A DNA stretch of 43,053 bases from a virus, in IMG/VR virus record IMGVR_UViG_3300036045_000027, positions 1 through 43,053 of that record; one strand, 5' to 3'. Shown here in pieces: positions 30,637-38,912 of this stretch. The position numbers and the translations under genes are program-made. The stretch's first letter is position 1, and each line of letters starts with the position of its first letter. The notes below the pieces were generated by a model that saw only the letters and a list, made by a program, of their open reading frames with translations, searched no databases and was not told where the DNA came from.

Positions 30637-31229
30637 TATGACCCTCCTCCACTCGACTGGCGCAAGAAGAAATCATCTTGCTCAACGGGAGAGGCGATAT
30701 CCGTGCGACGCACCGAGGCTTGTACCGTGCGTGCTCGCCCGCGATATTGCCGTGCGAGCGTGGCACGGTTCTGCCCAATTTGACTCCGATTAAATGTCTG
30801 CCGCCCCGTCGTAAAATCATAGGCTCCGGCTCCTGTCGCGGCCCATGCCTCAAGCAAATCCGCTGCGGCCCCATAGAGGTCATACGTCTTTCCGGTTAAG
30901 TACACCGGAGGGCGGGTGTCAGTGGCGAACGTGAATCTGCCATTGATATAGTCGGAGGATGCGGGCGTCAATGTGGCGAACGTATTAGAAGAGACCACCA
31001 CGTCCGTTTCCCAGTCCGTCAGCCCCTCAGGGGCCTGATACGCGAGATAGGTTGTGGCGGCATTCGTGAGGGTCACGAGCGGCAGAAGGATGAGATAGCG
31101 ATATTCCATGCGACGGCCATCGAGGATCTGTTCGATCTGGTCATCGCTGAATTGCTGCGATGCGCCAGATGGATCGCCGATTAAGACCCGCGTGCGGGCA
31201 ATCAGCCCCGTCATGGAGGACCTCGCCAT
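30636..31229 (-). CDS. Head-tail connector protein
   Basis: The 197-residue protein starts with TGLIARTRVLIGDPSGASQQFSDDQIEQIL, a helical opening typical of gp6/gp15-like adaptors, and contains KTYDLYGAAADLLEAWAA (about 112-129). It is placed between the head and stopper genes. It should attach to the portal ring as the adaptor. Confidence 0.7.
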   Translation of the reverse strand: MARSSMTGLIARTRVLIGDPSGASQQFSDDQIEQILDGRRMEYRYLILLPLVTLTNAATTYLAYQAPEGLTDWETDVVVSSNTFATLTPASSDYINGRFTFATDTRPPVYLTGKTYDLYGAAADLLEAWAATGAGAYDFTTGRQTFNRSQIGQNRATLARQYRGRARTVQASVRRTDIASPVEQDDFFLRQSSGGGS

Positions 31230-31239
31230 CTCTATCTCC

Positions 31240-31614
31240 TTATGGCCGTGCGATCATCACTTCAGCCTGATACGTGACGGTTGGCGTCGATCCGCCTCCG
31301 CTAATGGTGGCGGTGAGCCGCACATAGCGAAGGTCCGTCTCAAACGGGATGAAGAAGACTTTCGCCTGTGCAGTGGTCGATAGAGCGATGTCTTCTTGTG
31401 AGTTGCGCCCAATAGTGTAAAAGGTTGAATTGTCGCTTGACGCTTCGATCGAAAAGGCAACTGTGTTTGAGCCGCTCGCATTCGTTGCAGCGGAATATTC
31501 GATGCGTGCGTATAAATTGCGCCTTGGCGTCCCCTTGATATCGAGCGCGGTCCCGTTGAACGTGCTCGTCTTGGTCGTTGACGCCTGAAGCACAAGTAAA
31601 GCATCAGCAGGCAT
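31240..31614 (-). CDS. Beta-rich head structural protein
   Basis: The 124-residue protein is all-beta in appearance (SGSNTVAFSIEASSDNSTFYTI, ETDLRYVRLTATISGGG). It follows the capsid gene and could be a head decoration protein. No motif fixes its role, and a small tail or connector component is also possible. Confidence 0.6.
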   Translation of the reverse strand: MPADALLVLQASTTKTSTFNGTALDIKGTPRRNLYARIEYSAATNASGSNTVAFSIEASSDNSTFYTIGRNSQEDIALSTTAQAKVFFIPFETDLRYVRLTATISGGGSTPTVTYQAEVMIARP

Positions 31615-31642
31615 AAGCGTAATCTCCTCTGTAGGCTAAGGA

Positions 31643-32653
31643 TTAGCCGAGGTTGATATTGTAGAGGCGAGCGATAGATCGGGTATGCGCCATGTAAAGG
31701 CCCACTGCCCAGTCAACAACGGTACGGTAAATGACGCCATTGTCTTGCAAGCCCAAATCTCGTATGGAGGTATCAAGACTGCGCATCTGCCAGCCAGAGA
31801 GATAGTCAACGCCATACCGCACGCCGTAAATGGATGTGTACGTTGAGGAGCCATTCGCGCCAGCGGTTGTTTCGGTCGACGTGATGATATTGGTGGTTTG
31901 ATCGCTCTTCTTGCCGATATCGCGAATGATGGCACCCTTATACATGTCGATGCGTCGGTCGAACTGATCCGTCTGGGTGCTGAAGCCGCCGCTGGTGCCC
32001 ATCTGCCGGATGGCGAAATGGAGACGACGATACATCGTATCATTCATATACAAGACACAGCCTGTGCCATCTGGCGCACCCAGCGACCACAGCAACTGGT
32101 CGAGCTTCTCGAAGAAGTTGTTGGCGTTGGCAGCGGTGAGGGAGGTCGTCATCGTCGCAGATGCGTTGATCTTGTTTTCACTTCTGACGCCCCAAGTGCT
32201 CGCGCTGTCAAGGCGTTCGCGTATGCCGACGAAGCAGTTGTTGTCGCCCGTCAACTGATTATTATTAATAAATTTATCGTTAAAGTCGTAGGTCAGCGAT
32301 TCCAGCCACATGTTGAGTTGGCTTGCGCGAGGATCAACGATCTGGTTCTGGTCGAGGAGAATGAGATTGTCCACATCAATCGCATTGCGGATGATGTAGA
32401 CTTGCTCAGAGTAGGGGCTGGGCGTAGCCTTCGTGACGGTGGGTTCACTGTTGAGCGGTGCCCAGGACACGGACGGCATGCTTGAGCCGTCATAGCGTGC
32501 GCCATTGGCCTTGAGCGTCGGCTTCGTCTGCATGGGGATATCCTGCATGACGTTTCCCGCACGAATGAGCGACATCGACACCGCTTGAACCAGCGGGTCA
32601 TTACTCATCTTTGCATAATCGGCCAGAGTAAGTGCTGAGGAGGATACTGCCAT
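31643..32653 (-). CDS. Major capsid protein
   Basis: The 336-residue protein is downstream of the scaffold gene and has HK97-like style: N-terminal helical part, WLESLTYDFNDKFINNNQLTGD (about 111-132), FEKLDQLLWSLGAPDGTG and GVRYGVDYLSGWQMRSLDTSIRD. The sequence MYNRIIHFAIRQ-like RRLHFAIRQM is in the middle. It forms the icosahedral shell. The ATG at 32653 follows a hairpin and a repeated sequence. Confidence 0.85.
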   Translation of the reverse strand: MAVSSSALTLADYAKMSNDPLVQAVSMSLIRAGNVMQDIPMQTKPTLKANGARYDGSSMPSVSWAPLNSEPTVTKATPSPYSEQVYIIRNAIDVDNLILLDQNQIVDPRASQLNMWLESLTYDFNDKFINNNQLTGDNNCFVGIRERLDSASTWGVRSENKINASATMTTSLTAANANNFFEKLDQLLWSLGAPDGTGCVLYMNDTMYRRLHFAIRQMGTSGGFSTQTDQFDRRIDMYKGAIIRDIGKKSDQTTNIITSTETTAGANGSSTYTSIYGVRYGVDYLSGWQMRSLDTSIRDLGLQDNGVIYRTVVDWAVGLYMAHTRSIARLYNINLG

Positions 32654-32690
32654 GAGAGGGAACTCCCCGTGAGAGGGAACTCCCTCTCAC
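32654..32690 (-). promoter_or_regulatory. Hairpin and duplicated SD-like element before capsid gene
   Basis: A 22-bp palindrome GTGAGAGGGA/TCCCTCTCAC is at 32669-32690. Next to it, a 15-bp sequence gggagttccctctca is repeated in tandem on the minus strand. The second copy provides a GGGGAG SD about nine bases before the capsid ATG. The first copy pairs within the hairpin. It may act as an RNA stabiliser or translation control. Confidence 0.55.
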
Positions 32691-32692
32691 GT

Positions 32693-33295
32693 CTATGATT
32701 TTCGCTTGCGGTCTTGCTCCGCGTAATAATCGTGTAACGAATAAGTCAAACTGCGCGTTGGTGCGGGCGTCGTCGGCGTACTACGCGACGGATTGGTCGA
32801 TCCTGCTGATGATGGAGCGGGAGATGCGGCCAGCCCAGGATTCTCATGCAACAGCTTCTTCAGTTGCGCCTCTACTGTCTTTCGCCAATCTTCGTCGTCG
32901 GCTGAAACGAATTCGACCAATTTCACGGCAAGCGCAGGATTGGCAAAGCCCATTTGTGCGGCGAGGGCGCGGATTTCAGCCGAGACCGTCTGGGACCGGA
33001 TTTCTTGCAATGCTGTCTCCGCACGCTCACGCGCTTTCCGCTCACGCTCAAGCTCGGAGAGATCAGCTTCTTTGCGCTTCTGTTCGGCTTCTTCCAATTC
33101 ACGGAGCTTGCGACGATAGGCTGCGGCTTCTTGACGAACTTTCTTCAGTTCTTCATTGGCCTCTTCAGCAGAGAGAGAAGATGATGGGGGAGAATCGTTG
33201 GGCGCACCAGACGCCGAGGGATTCGAGGATGAGGTACCCGCCTGGGGTGTCGTCTCTTTGTCCTCCGCCTGGGAGGAATCGGGAGTGTTACTCAT
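32693..33295 (-). CDS. Capsid scaffolding protein
   Basis: The 200-residue protein starts at ATG 33295 (the longer frame to 33355 lacks an SD). It has a low-complexity acidic and Ser/Pro N-terminus (1-45), a long coiled coil (about 45-110, EEANEELKKVRQEAAAYRRK) and a C-terminal basic region (YAEQDRKRKS). This is the standard scaffold design. It directs capsid assembly and would leave before DNA packaging. Confidence 0.8.
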   Translation of the reverse strand: MSNTPDSSQAEDKETTPQAGTSSSNPSASGAPNDSPPSSSLSAEEANEELKKVRQEAAAYRRKLRELEEAEQKRKEADLSELERERKARERAETALQEIRSQTVSAEIRALAAQMGFANPALAVKLVEFVSADDEDWRKTVEAQLKKLLHENPGLAASPAPSSAGSTNPSRSTPTTPAPTRSLTYSLHDYYAEQDRKRKS

Positions 33296-33332
33296 AGTAT
33301 ACGTCCTGTTACTGTTTTTTGCAACTAAACGA

Positions 33333-33962
33333 CTAAACGATGGCCATCCAGTCAAAGGTCGCGGTCACACCCGCTCCCAAGGCTGTCTGCAAGGTAATAG
33401 TGAAGGTGGTGGCGGTGAGGGCACTGACCCACCACCGCGATCCTGGATCAGATGTGGGGGTCACAAGAACGCGGGTTGGAGCAGGAGAGAGACCATGCGT
33501 CACATCCACACTCGCTGTTTCCGCTGCGACCGTCGCTGTCCCCTTTGCAAGAAGCGGCATAGGCGCACGCCGCGTATCAACAATATTATCGCTCGTGATG
33601 GTGGCTGTCCCTGCGGGAACATAGATGACCGCAAGGGCGAGCGCAGATGGCGGCACGGTAGGAAATGTGGGAAGCTCCGAGGCCGCTCCTCGTACGAGGA
33701 ATGCCCCGTTCGATGAATCCACACATACGATATCAAAGCGGTGCAAGAAGGCGTCTGGAGCCGCGATCGGGATGGTACAAGCGCGAATGGTGACGACCAC
33801 CCCTTCGATGACCGCAGATCCAGTAGCGACGGTCACAGTCATCGTTGTGGGATCAGTCGCCGCCACTGCCCCGCCAGATACCCACAGGTTGCCGACCTGC
33901 GGGATATACGTTGCCTCGGTGCCACGAGCGGCAATGGCCTGCGCACACGTTAATGTTCTCAT
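33333..33962 (-). CDS. Head fibre-like / structural beta-rich protein
   Basis: The 209-residue protein has beta-strand sequence throughout, with TAVTVATGSAVIEGVV and a C-terminal module (THGLSPAPTRVLVTPTSDPG, FTITLQTALGAGVTATFDW) that is common at the end of phage fibres. It lies between the MuF toxin and scaffold genes, an unusual place for a tail fibre, so a head fibre or surface decoration protein is favoured. It overlaps the 50-residue gene upstream (ATGA). Confidence 0.6.
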   Translation of the reverse strand: MRTLTCAQAIAARGTEATYIPQVGNLWVSGGAVAATDPTTMTVTVATGSAVIEGVVVTIRACTIPIAAPDAFLHRFDIVCVDSSNGAFLVRGAASELPTFPTVPPSALALAVIYVPAGTATITSDNIVDTRRAPMPLLAKGTATVAAETASVDVTHGLSPAPTRVLVTPTSDPGSRWWVSALTATTFTITLQTALGAGVTATFDWMAIV

Positions 33963-34111
33963 GATTGGGTCTCCTCATTCTCCCCGTCATGGGCGAGTTC
34001 TTCGAGGCGCATAATTTCCAAATGTGCCTCGAAGAACTCGCCATCAATATCTTCAAGAGCACCGACAGATGCCTCTTCGATCACTTCATTCCAGTCAATA
34101 TTCGGACTCAC
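33959..34111 (-). CDS. Small acidic protein downstream of MuF toxin
   Basis: The 50-residue gene starts at GTG 34111, overlapping the previous stop (GTGA), and ends overlapping the next start. It has many Glu and Asp (SPNIDWNEVIEEASVGALED, EENEETQS-type tail). A perfect 17-bp inverted repeat at 33992-34042 lies within it. It could be an immunity or packaging partner of the toxin, but this is only positional. Confidence 0.55.
   Translation of the reverse strand: MSPNIDWNEVIEEASVGALEDIDGEFFEAHLEIMRLEELAHDGENEETQS
33992..34042 (-). repeat. Perfect 17-bp inverted repeat in coding sequence
   Basis: GGCGAGTTCTTCGAGGC (33992-34008) is complementary to 34026-34042 with a 17-nt loop. It lies in the last part of the 50-residue gene. 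As mRNA it would be a strong hairpin before the fibre-like gene, able to block ribosomes or define an RNA end. Confidence 0.75.
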
Positions 34112-34320
34112 GGCATCCCCTCCAGCACGTCGATAAAGGCCAGATACGGATGGCGCAGAATCGCGGAGCGATACACTGCGGTCTCCTTGAATTCCTCAAC
34201 GGTCATGCCACTGAAGGCAAGTAATCCCAGCAATTCCTCACGAGTGTCGGGAAGGTCATCCCCGCTTGTCCGCATCCAGTCGCGGTTGTGTTCGTATTCG
34301 TCTGGCGAGAAGATAATCAT
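34108..34320 (-). CDS. Small protein downstream of MuF toxin
   Basis: The 70-residue protein (MIIFSPDEYEHNRDWMRTSG, ELLGLLAFSGMTVEEFKET) starts at ATG 34320 overlapping the stop of the toxin gene (ATGA). It is acidic and helical. Immunity genes of polymorphic toxins are often placed directly downstream, so an immunity role is possible. No family was recognised. Confidence 0.6.
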   Translation of the reverse strand: MIIFSPDEYEHNRDWMRTSGDDLPDTREELLGLLAFSGMTVEEFKETAVYRSAILRHPYLAFIDVLEGMP

Positions 34321-37300
34321 GGGGTCTCCTCCTCATCGGTGCTCTTTTTTGTCTTTTTCGTCGTGCTCCGCTTTGTTTTCTTCTGTGTCAGCGGAGCCGC
34401 CACCACAGCAAGAGCGACGCTTTCATCAAGCGTATCATAGGCATCATCGTTTCGGAATGTATGATCTGCGAGAGCGACAGACCGCAGGAAGCCTGGTAGT
34501 GTATCACCTCCGAGCACCGTGAATTCAAATTCTCCCGATGATCCAAATCCCGTCAGCGGGATAGCTAGGATTCGCCTAACGGGGACCACTGCGCCGAATA
34601 GCACCGCGTGCGTTGGCGTGAAATTGAGCATATTCCATGTTCCCGCGAACTGCACAGCGGTTGCGGCATTCGAGGTGAACGACGACACTGGCAGGAGCTT
34701 GAGTGCAGCCTCACGCACCTGGTTATCATAGGGGAAGTCTGGCTTGCCTCTATTGGTGAAACTCATGCCGCGATACAACGGAATCTCCGTGATACCATTC
34801 TTCCTGAACCACGACTGCGTTTCATTATACATCGCTCGCATGAATGCACGGAAGCCAGGGATTGCAGCACCATATTCTTCGAGATATTTCTTGCGTGCGG
34901 CGGGCGTAACGACGCTCACCACATCTTTGAGGCCGAATTCCTGTTCAGCAGCAATTTGGAGCGTTTGGATGACGGGGTTTTTCCCGCCAACTGACCACGA
35001 TTTGATGAGCATATTTACCGTGTTAGAGACAAAGAGGTAGCGTGTCGCGTCATCAACTTGGCCACTTGCTTCGGCTTTGACAAACTGATCGTAAACGCGT
35101 CTGTATTCCCTGCCCATATCAGGATTCAAGCTGATCAATTTTTGTGCAAGCAGCTTACTTGCAATGATGAGGTCATCATTCTTGCTGAGGCGTTTGGTAA
35201 GTTTTTCGACGACTTGTTGTTTCTTGACTTGGGCAGTTGTATCAAGATTGCCACCATCAAGCAAAGTGCTTGCGGATTGCTGCACGCCAATGAGTTGAGA
35301 CCGTCGCAAACTTCGCTGCGATGATTGGCGGACAGACGGTGGGTCAATGACAATGGGCTGGGATTTATCGGGGATGCGCTGAGCGACATTGAGGAACCTA
35401 CTCGTTATTGGATCAGATTGAGTCGCAAATGAGACGAGAACCTCATCACCACCATACGATGAGGGAAACACATTCATATTTGGCACGCCGAGAAACATCG
35501 CCGCTTCCACACGGAGCGATTGAGGAAATCTAATCTTGATAAATGGCACCGGGGTCTCTTTTAGAAATTGTATGGCCCTTCCTGCGACCAAGGCACTTGT
35601 ATTGAATGCAGTAATCGTATTGGCAAATGTGCGGTTAAGGATAGAAAAAGAAACTTGAGGCTGGCCAGTATAGTTTTGAATGTCAAATTGAAAGGCCGTA
35701 ATCGTATTGGAGTGATAGATCGCATCGGGAGCAACGGTTGGAGGATATGGCGTTGCAACCACTACCTTGATATCCCTCCAGCCAGACCCTTCCACGGTCA
35801 CACGAAATCCTCGCCTCGCGCCAAAAAGCAACCCAATATCTTCTTTGCGAGCAATTGGCACACCCAACGCTCTAGCAAGATTGCGCATTTGCACATCGGT
35901 CGCGTTGACTAATGCCCCTGATCCTCCGTTCAACCAATCAAGTTCCGATTCTGCTTCAAGCACCGCGTATTCCAATGTCTCAATATTCGGAAGCAATTGA
36001 GCAATACGCTTATTAACGGGGATACGCCGAAATTCCTCTAATGCTTGTTGTGCTGCTGCTCGGCGGGATTCAATTTCTTGTCGGAGTTGTGGGGTGCCGC
36101 GCTGATGCGCAGCACGATAGGTGTCAAACACCGGAAGATTTTCTTCCACGACCACGTTTGTTTCGACGGTATCCTGAATAAACTTTGTAAGGGCTTTTTG
36201 TGAGGCGGGAGTTAACCGTTTATATGCTTTCTCTAGATCTTTTGGGAGTACTGACGCTTTAACCACTTGGTCCTTGGTTGCGATCCCATCCTTAATCAGC
36301 TTTGCCGTCCACGTGTTATACTGCTTCATTACCGCTTGAAAATACTGCTCGTTGGTGATAACTTGAGGATCTCTATTAGCAAAATTCTGTCGCAGAGCGT
36401 AAATCGTCGCCTGCATTGCAACGATATCGTCATTCTCAAGTTGCCGAACAAATCCTTCTGATGCCGATTTTAACCGCTTCTGATATGCTGTAATGTCCTT
36501 TTTCCCGCGCAAATTTCCCCACGCCAGATTGTCCCAATATTCTTTGTAGTATTTTTTTGTTGTTTTATTCTGTGGATTATTATTGCCAGATTTACCAAAC
36601 GCATATGCATACGACATATACCCAGCTTCATTAAGAAATTTCTTGAGATATGCGAGTTCGCGCTGGGCAACTACTGCCCATCCGCCAATCCTCCTCCCTT
36701 CGACAAGGAAATCAAAGCGTTTCTGCTCATTGAGCATGTCTTGGTAGATCTTGCCCGTAAATCCTTCTCCAGTCGGTAAATCATACGTAAACAATTGCCA
36801 TCGATCCATGAATTCCCGCATTGTCGTAATGACCTCTTTGGGCAATTTCTGGTTAGTACGTAAATAGGGCAAGGGTAATTCTGGCAGGTCTCCGAGCGCA
36901 CCAACATCAAGAGCCGTAATATTGAGCAGCGTCAACAGCCAAGGATTGGCCACAAAGAAGGTGCGGATCTTGTTGAGGATCGGGGCCATCCCCACACCGA
37001 GCGAGAAGCCTCCTCCTGGCGGCAGTGGCCCACCCATCGGTTCGCCAGGGTTGGCATGGCGAGCGGCACGGGCGGCGAGGCGAGTCACAAAGGATTGGAA
37101 GACATTCCAGCTATAGCTGTTCTCGTTGAAATCGAAGGTAGCATCCCAGGTGATGCCGTTTTTCTTCCACCAGATGCGTCCTTCTTTTGTGCGCATGAGC
37201 TGCTCAACGCGAGTCACGGTCGGCCCAAATACGCGCTGAACAGCAGGGAGGACCTGAGAGGGGATATCGCCGACGAAGCCGAGCTGTGCCCAGGTCCAGT

Positions 37301-38912
37301 AGCCGTTCATTGGCTGTTCTTTGGGTCGCTTCGGATTGTATTCTCGGCGTCCGGCTGACGCTTCCAGTCGGTCAAATCCCAGACGCTTGAGATGCGCAAA
37401 CTGTTCAATGACCTTGATGCCACTGATTGCGCTCTTCTGCCCAAAATTGAGAACGCTGGAATCCTTGTGGATCAGATTCCCGTTGGCATCACGGCGGATC
37501 ACAAAATCAATGACCACATTGCGACTGATTGCGCTGACGGCTAAATCCTTGAACGATTCCTTGATGATGATGGTGGTATCCGGATCATCCGTGGTAATCC
37601 GGATCAGGTCGTCATAGGTGATATCCCGCTGAAAGAACGCTTTGAGCCTTGCGAAAAATTCCTGTTTTGTCCCTTGATATTGAAACAGATACGTCCGGTT
37701 GTTGATGACGACCTTCTCTGACGAATAGCGTGGTTTTGCTTTTTGTGGCTGAGGCCACGGCTGAGGCATGTCTGCCGGATTTGGCAATCGGACCGTCGCA
37801 GCAAAATTACGCGGTATCCCTAATTCGTCCAGCGTGGCAATTCTGAGTCCTCGTCCCCATTGACGATCCCGTGTGACTTTGGCAAGAGACTCAAAAAACG
37901 TGCTCGCTGAAATCATACCAGCTCGTTGTACAAACCAAGCATAACGTGTTGTTCCAAGGACTTGAAGCTTCTGTGCTTCAGGAAGGGAACGGAACCAGTA
38001 ATAGGCGGTATTAAACAGGTCGCTGGTTGATCCAGTTGTCCCCTGCACCTTGTCGAAAACATACAGTTCTTCCTGGCTGAGTCCAGCGTTTTTCAGGTAG
38101 TCTGAAACATTCTTACGCAGAAGGGGGATGGGAACACAACGACACGCTGGATGTGAACCAAAAGGCCGCGAGAGCGGAAACTCTTTGCCATCCATCGCAA
38201 GACAGGCAATACAGGTCCGGAGGCTCCACGCTGCCCGCCACCGCCATCCTTTCACAACATCCGTATTATTCCGGTACGTCCCAACTGCTGCATTGCGGTA
38301 ACTCCGGAGCATCTCAGTCCGGGCAATGAGCGCACCACGACGAACAGGCAGATCCGCGATCTCCTTCAACTGCCGCCCGACTTGACGTGGGTTGAGGCCC
38401 ATCGCTAAGCCTGTGAACAGGCCGTCCGCTATCTGGCCCGCCACGTTCTGCCCCATTGCCGCAAACAACGCATTGAGCGGAGAGCCAGGACGCATCGACC
38501 CTGCCGACTGCTCCATCGCATCAAGACTGGGGATGCCGAAGCCGCCACCAATCGGCGCAGGAATGACCGAGCGTAGCTGCGCTAAGGCGACCTCTCCGCC
38601 CATCGCGGCGGCGTCGGCCAGAGCCAGCGAAATAGTTGACTGGGCGTAACTGCTCCATCCGTTCACGCCTTCCTCAACGAGCCTCAACAGTTTGCTGAGC
38701 CGATCCTGCTCAGTGAACCACGAGCGTGGGATCTGATTGGCTGCGCCAGTGTACGACTCCATCGCTTTTGCGAGGTCGTCAATGGCTTGGCGAATCTGAG
38801 CACGTGCCGCTTCATACGACGCCGCCATCGCTTTTGCAGCTTCGGCCTCACGGCTCAGCAATGCTTGGCGGTATTCGGTTGTCACGCGCTCCAGATCGCT
38901 CGGCTGACTCAT
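34317..38912 (-). CDS. MuF minor head protein with C-terminal ADP-ribosyltransferase toxin
   Basis: The 1531-residue protein has a MuF-type head domain at about 1-265, with Cys234-x2-Cys237 and HPACRC (254-259). A GNAT-like fold follows at about 435-610 (ISGIKVIEQFAHLKRLGFDRL, NGYWTWAQLGFVGDI). The C-terminus holds an R-S-E ADP-ribosyltransferase: LYRGM with Arg1381, SSFTS at 1410-1414, and GEFEF with Glu1461 and Glu1463. A basic tail (KKTKRSTTKKTKKS) follows. MuF proteins are packaged in virions of temperate phages and may carry toxins. Middle parts (600-1350) are unrecognised. It overlaps portal and the next gene by 4 bp. Confidence 0.8.
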   Translation of the reverse strand: MSQPSDLERVTTEYRQALLSREAEAAKAMAASYEAARAQIRQAIDDLAKAMESYTGAANQIPRSWFTEQDRLSKLLRLVEEGVNGWSSYAQSTISLALADAAAMGGEVALAQLRSVIPAPIGGGFGIPSLDAMEQSAGSMRPGSPLNALFAAMGQNVAGQIADGLFTGLAMGLNPRQVGRQLKEIADLPVRRGALIARTEMLRSYRNAAVGTYRNNTDVVKGWRWRAAWSLRTCIACLAMDGKEFPLSRPFGSHPACRCVPIPLLRKNVSDYLKNAGLSQEELYVFDKVQGTTGSTSDLFNTAYYWFRSLPEAQKLQVLGTTRYAWFVQRAGMISASTFFESLAKVTRDRQWGRGLRIATLDELGIPRNFAATVRLPNPADMPQPWPQPQKAKPRYSSEKVVINNRTYLFQYQGTKQEFFARLKAFFQRDITYDDLIRITTDDPDTTIIIKESFKDLAVSAISRNVVIDFVIRRDANGNLIHKDSSVLNFGQKSAISGIKVIEQFAHLKRLGFDRLEASAGRREYNPKRPKEQPMNGYWTWAQLGFVGDIPSQVLPAVQRVFGPTVTRVEQLMRTKEGRIWWKKNGITWDATFDFNENSYSWNVFQSFVTRLAARAARHANPGEPMGGPLPPGGGFSLGVGMAPILNKIRTFFVANPWLLTLLNITALDVGALGDLPELPLPYLRTNQKLPKEVITTMREFMDRWQLFTYDLPTGEGFTGKIYQDMLNEQKRFDFLVEGRRIGGWAVVAQRELAYLKKFLNEAGYMSYAYAFGKSGNNNPQNKTTKKYYKEYWDNLAWGNLRGKKDITAYQKRLKSASEGFVRQLENDDIVAMQATIYALRQNFANRDPQVITNEQYFQAVMKQYNTWTAKLIKDGIATKDQVVKASVLPKDLEKAYKRLTPASQKALTKFIQDTVETNVVVEENLPVFDTYRAAHQRGTPQLRQEIESRRAAAQQALEEFRRIPVNKRIAQLLPNIETLEYAVLEAESELDWLNGGSGALVNATDVQMRNLARALGVPIARKEDIGLLFGARRGFRVTVEGSGWRDIKVVVATPYPPTVAPDAIYHSNTITAFQFDIQNYTGQPQVSFSILNRTFANTITAFNTSALVAGRAIQFLKETPVPFIKIRFPQSLRVEAAMFLGVPNMNVFPSSYGGDEVLVSFATQSDPITSRFLNVAQRIPDKSQPIVIDPPSVRQSSQRSLRRSQLIGVQQSASTLLDGGNLDTTAQVKKQQVVEKLTKRLSKNDDLIIASKLLAQKLISLNPDMGREYRRVYDQFVKAEASGQVDDATRYLFVSNTVNMLIKSWSVGGKNPVIQTLQIAAEQEFGLKDVVSVVTPAARKKYLEEYGAAIPGFRAFMRAMYNETQSWFRKNGITEIPLYRGMSFTNRGKPDFPYDNQVREAALKLLPVSSFTSNAATAVQFAGTWNMLNFTPTHAVLFGAVVPVRRILAIPLTGFGSSGEFEFTVLGGDTLPGFLRSVALADHTFRNDDAYDTLDESVALAVVAAPLTQKKTKRSTTKKTKKSTDEEETP

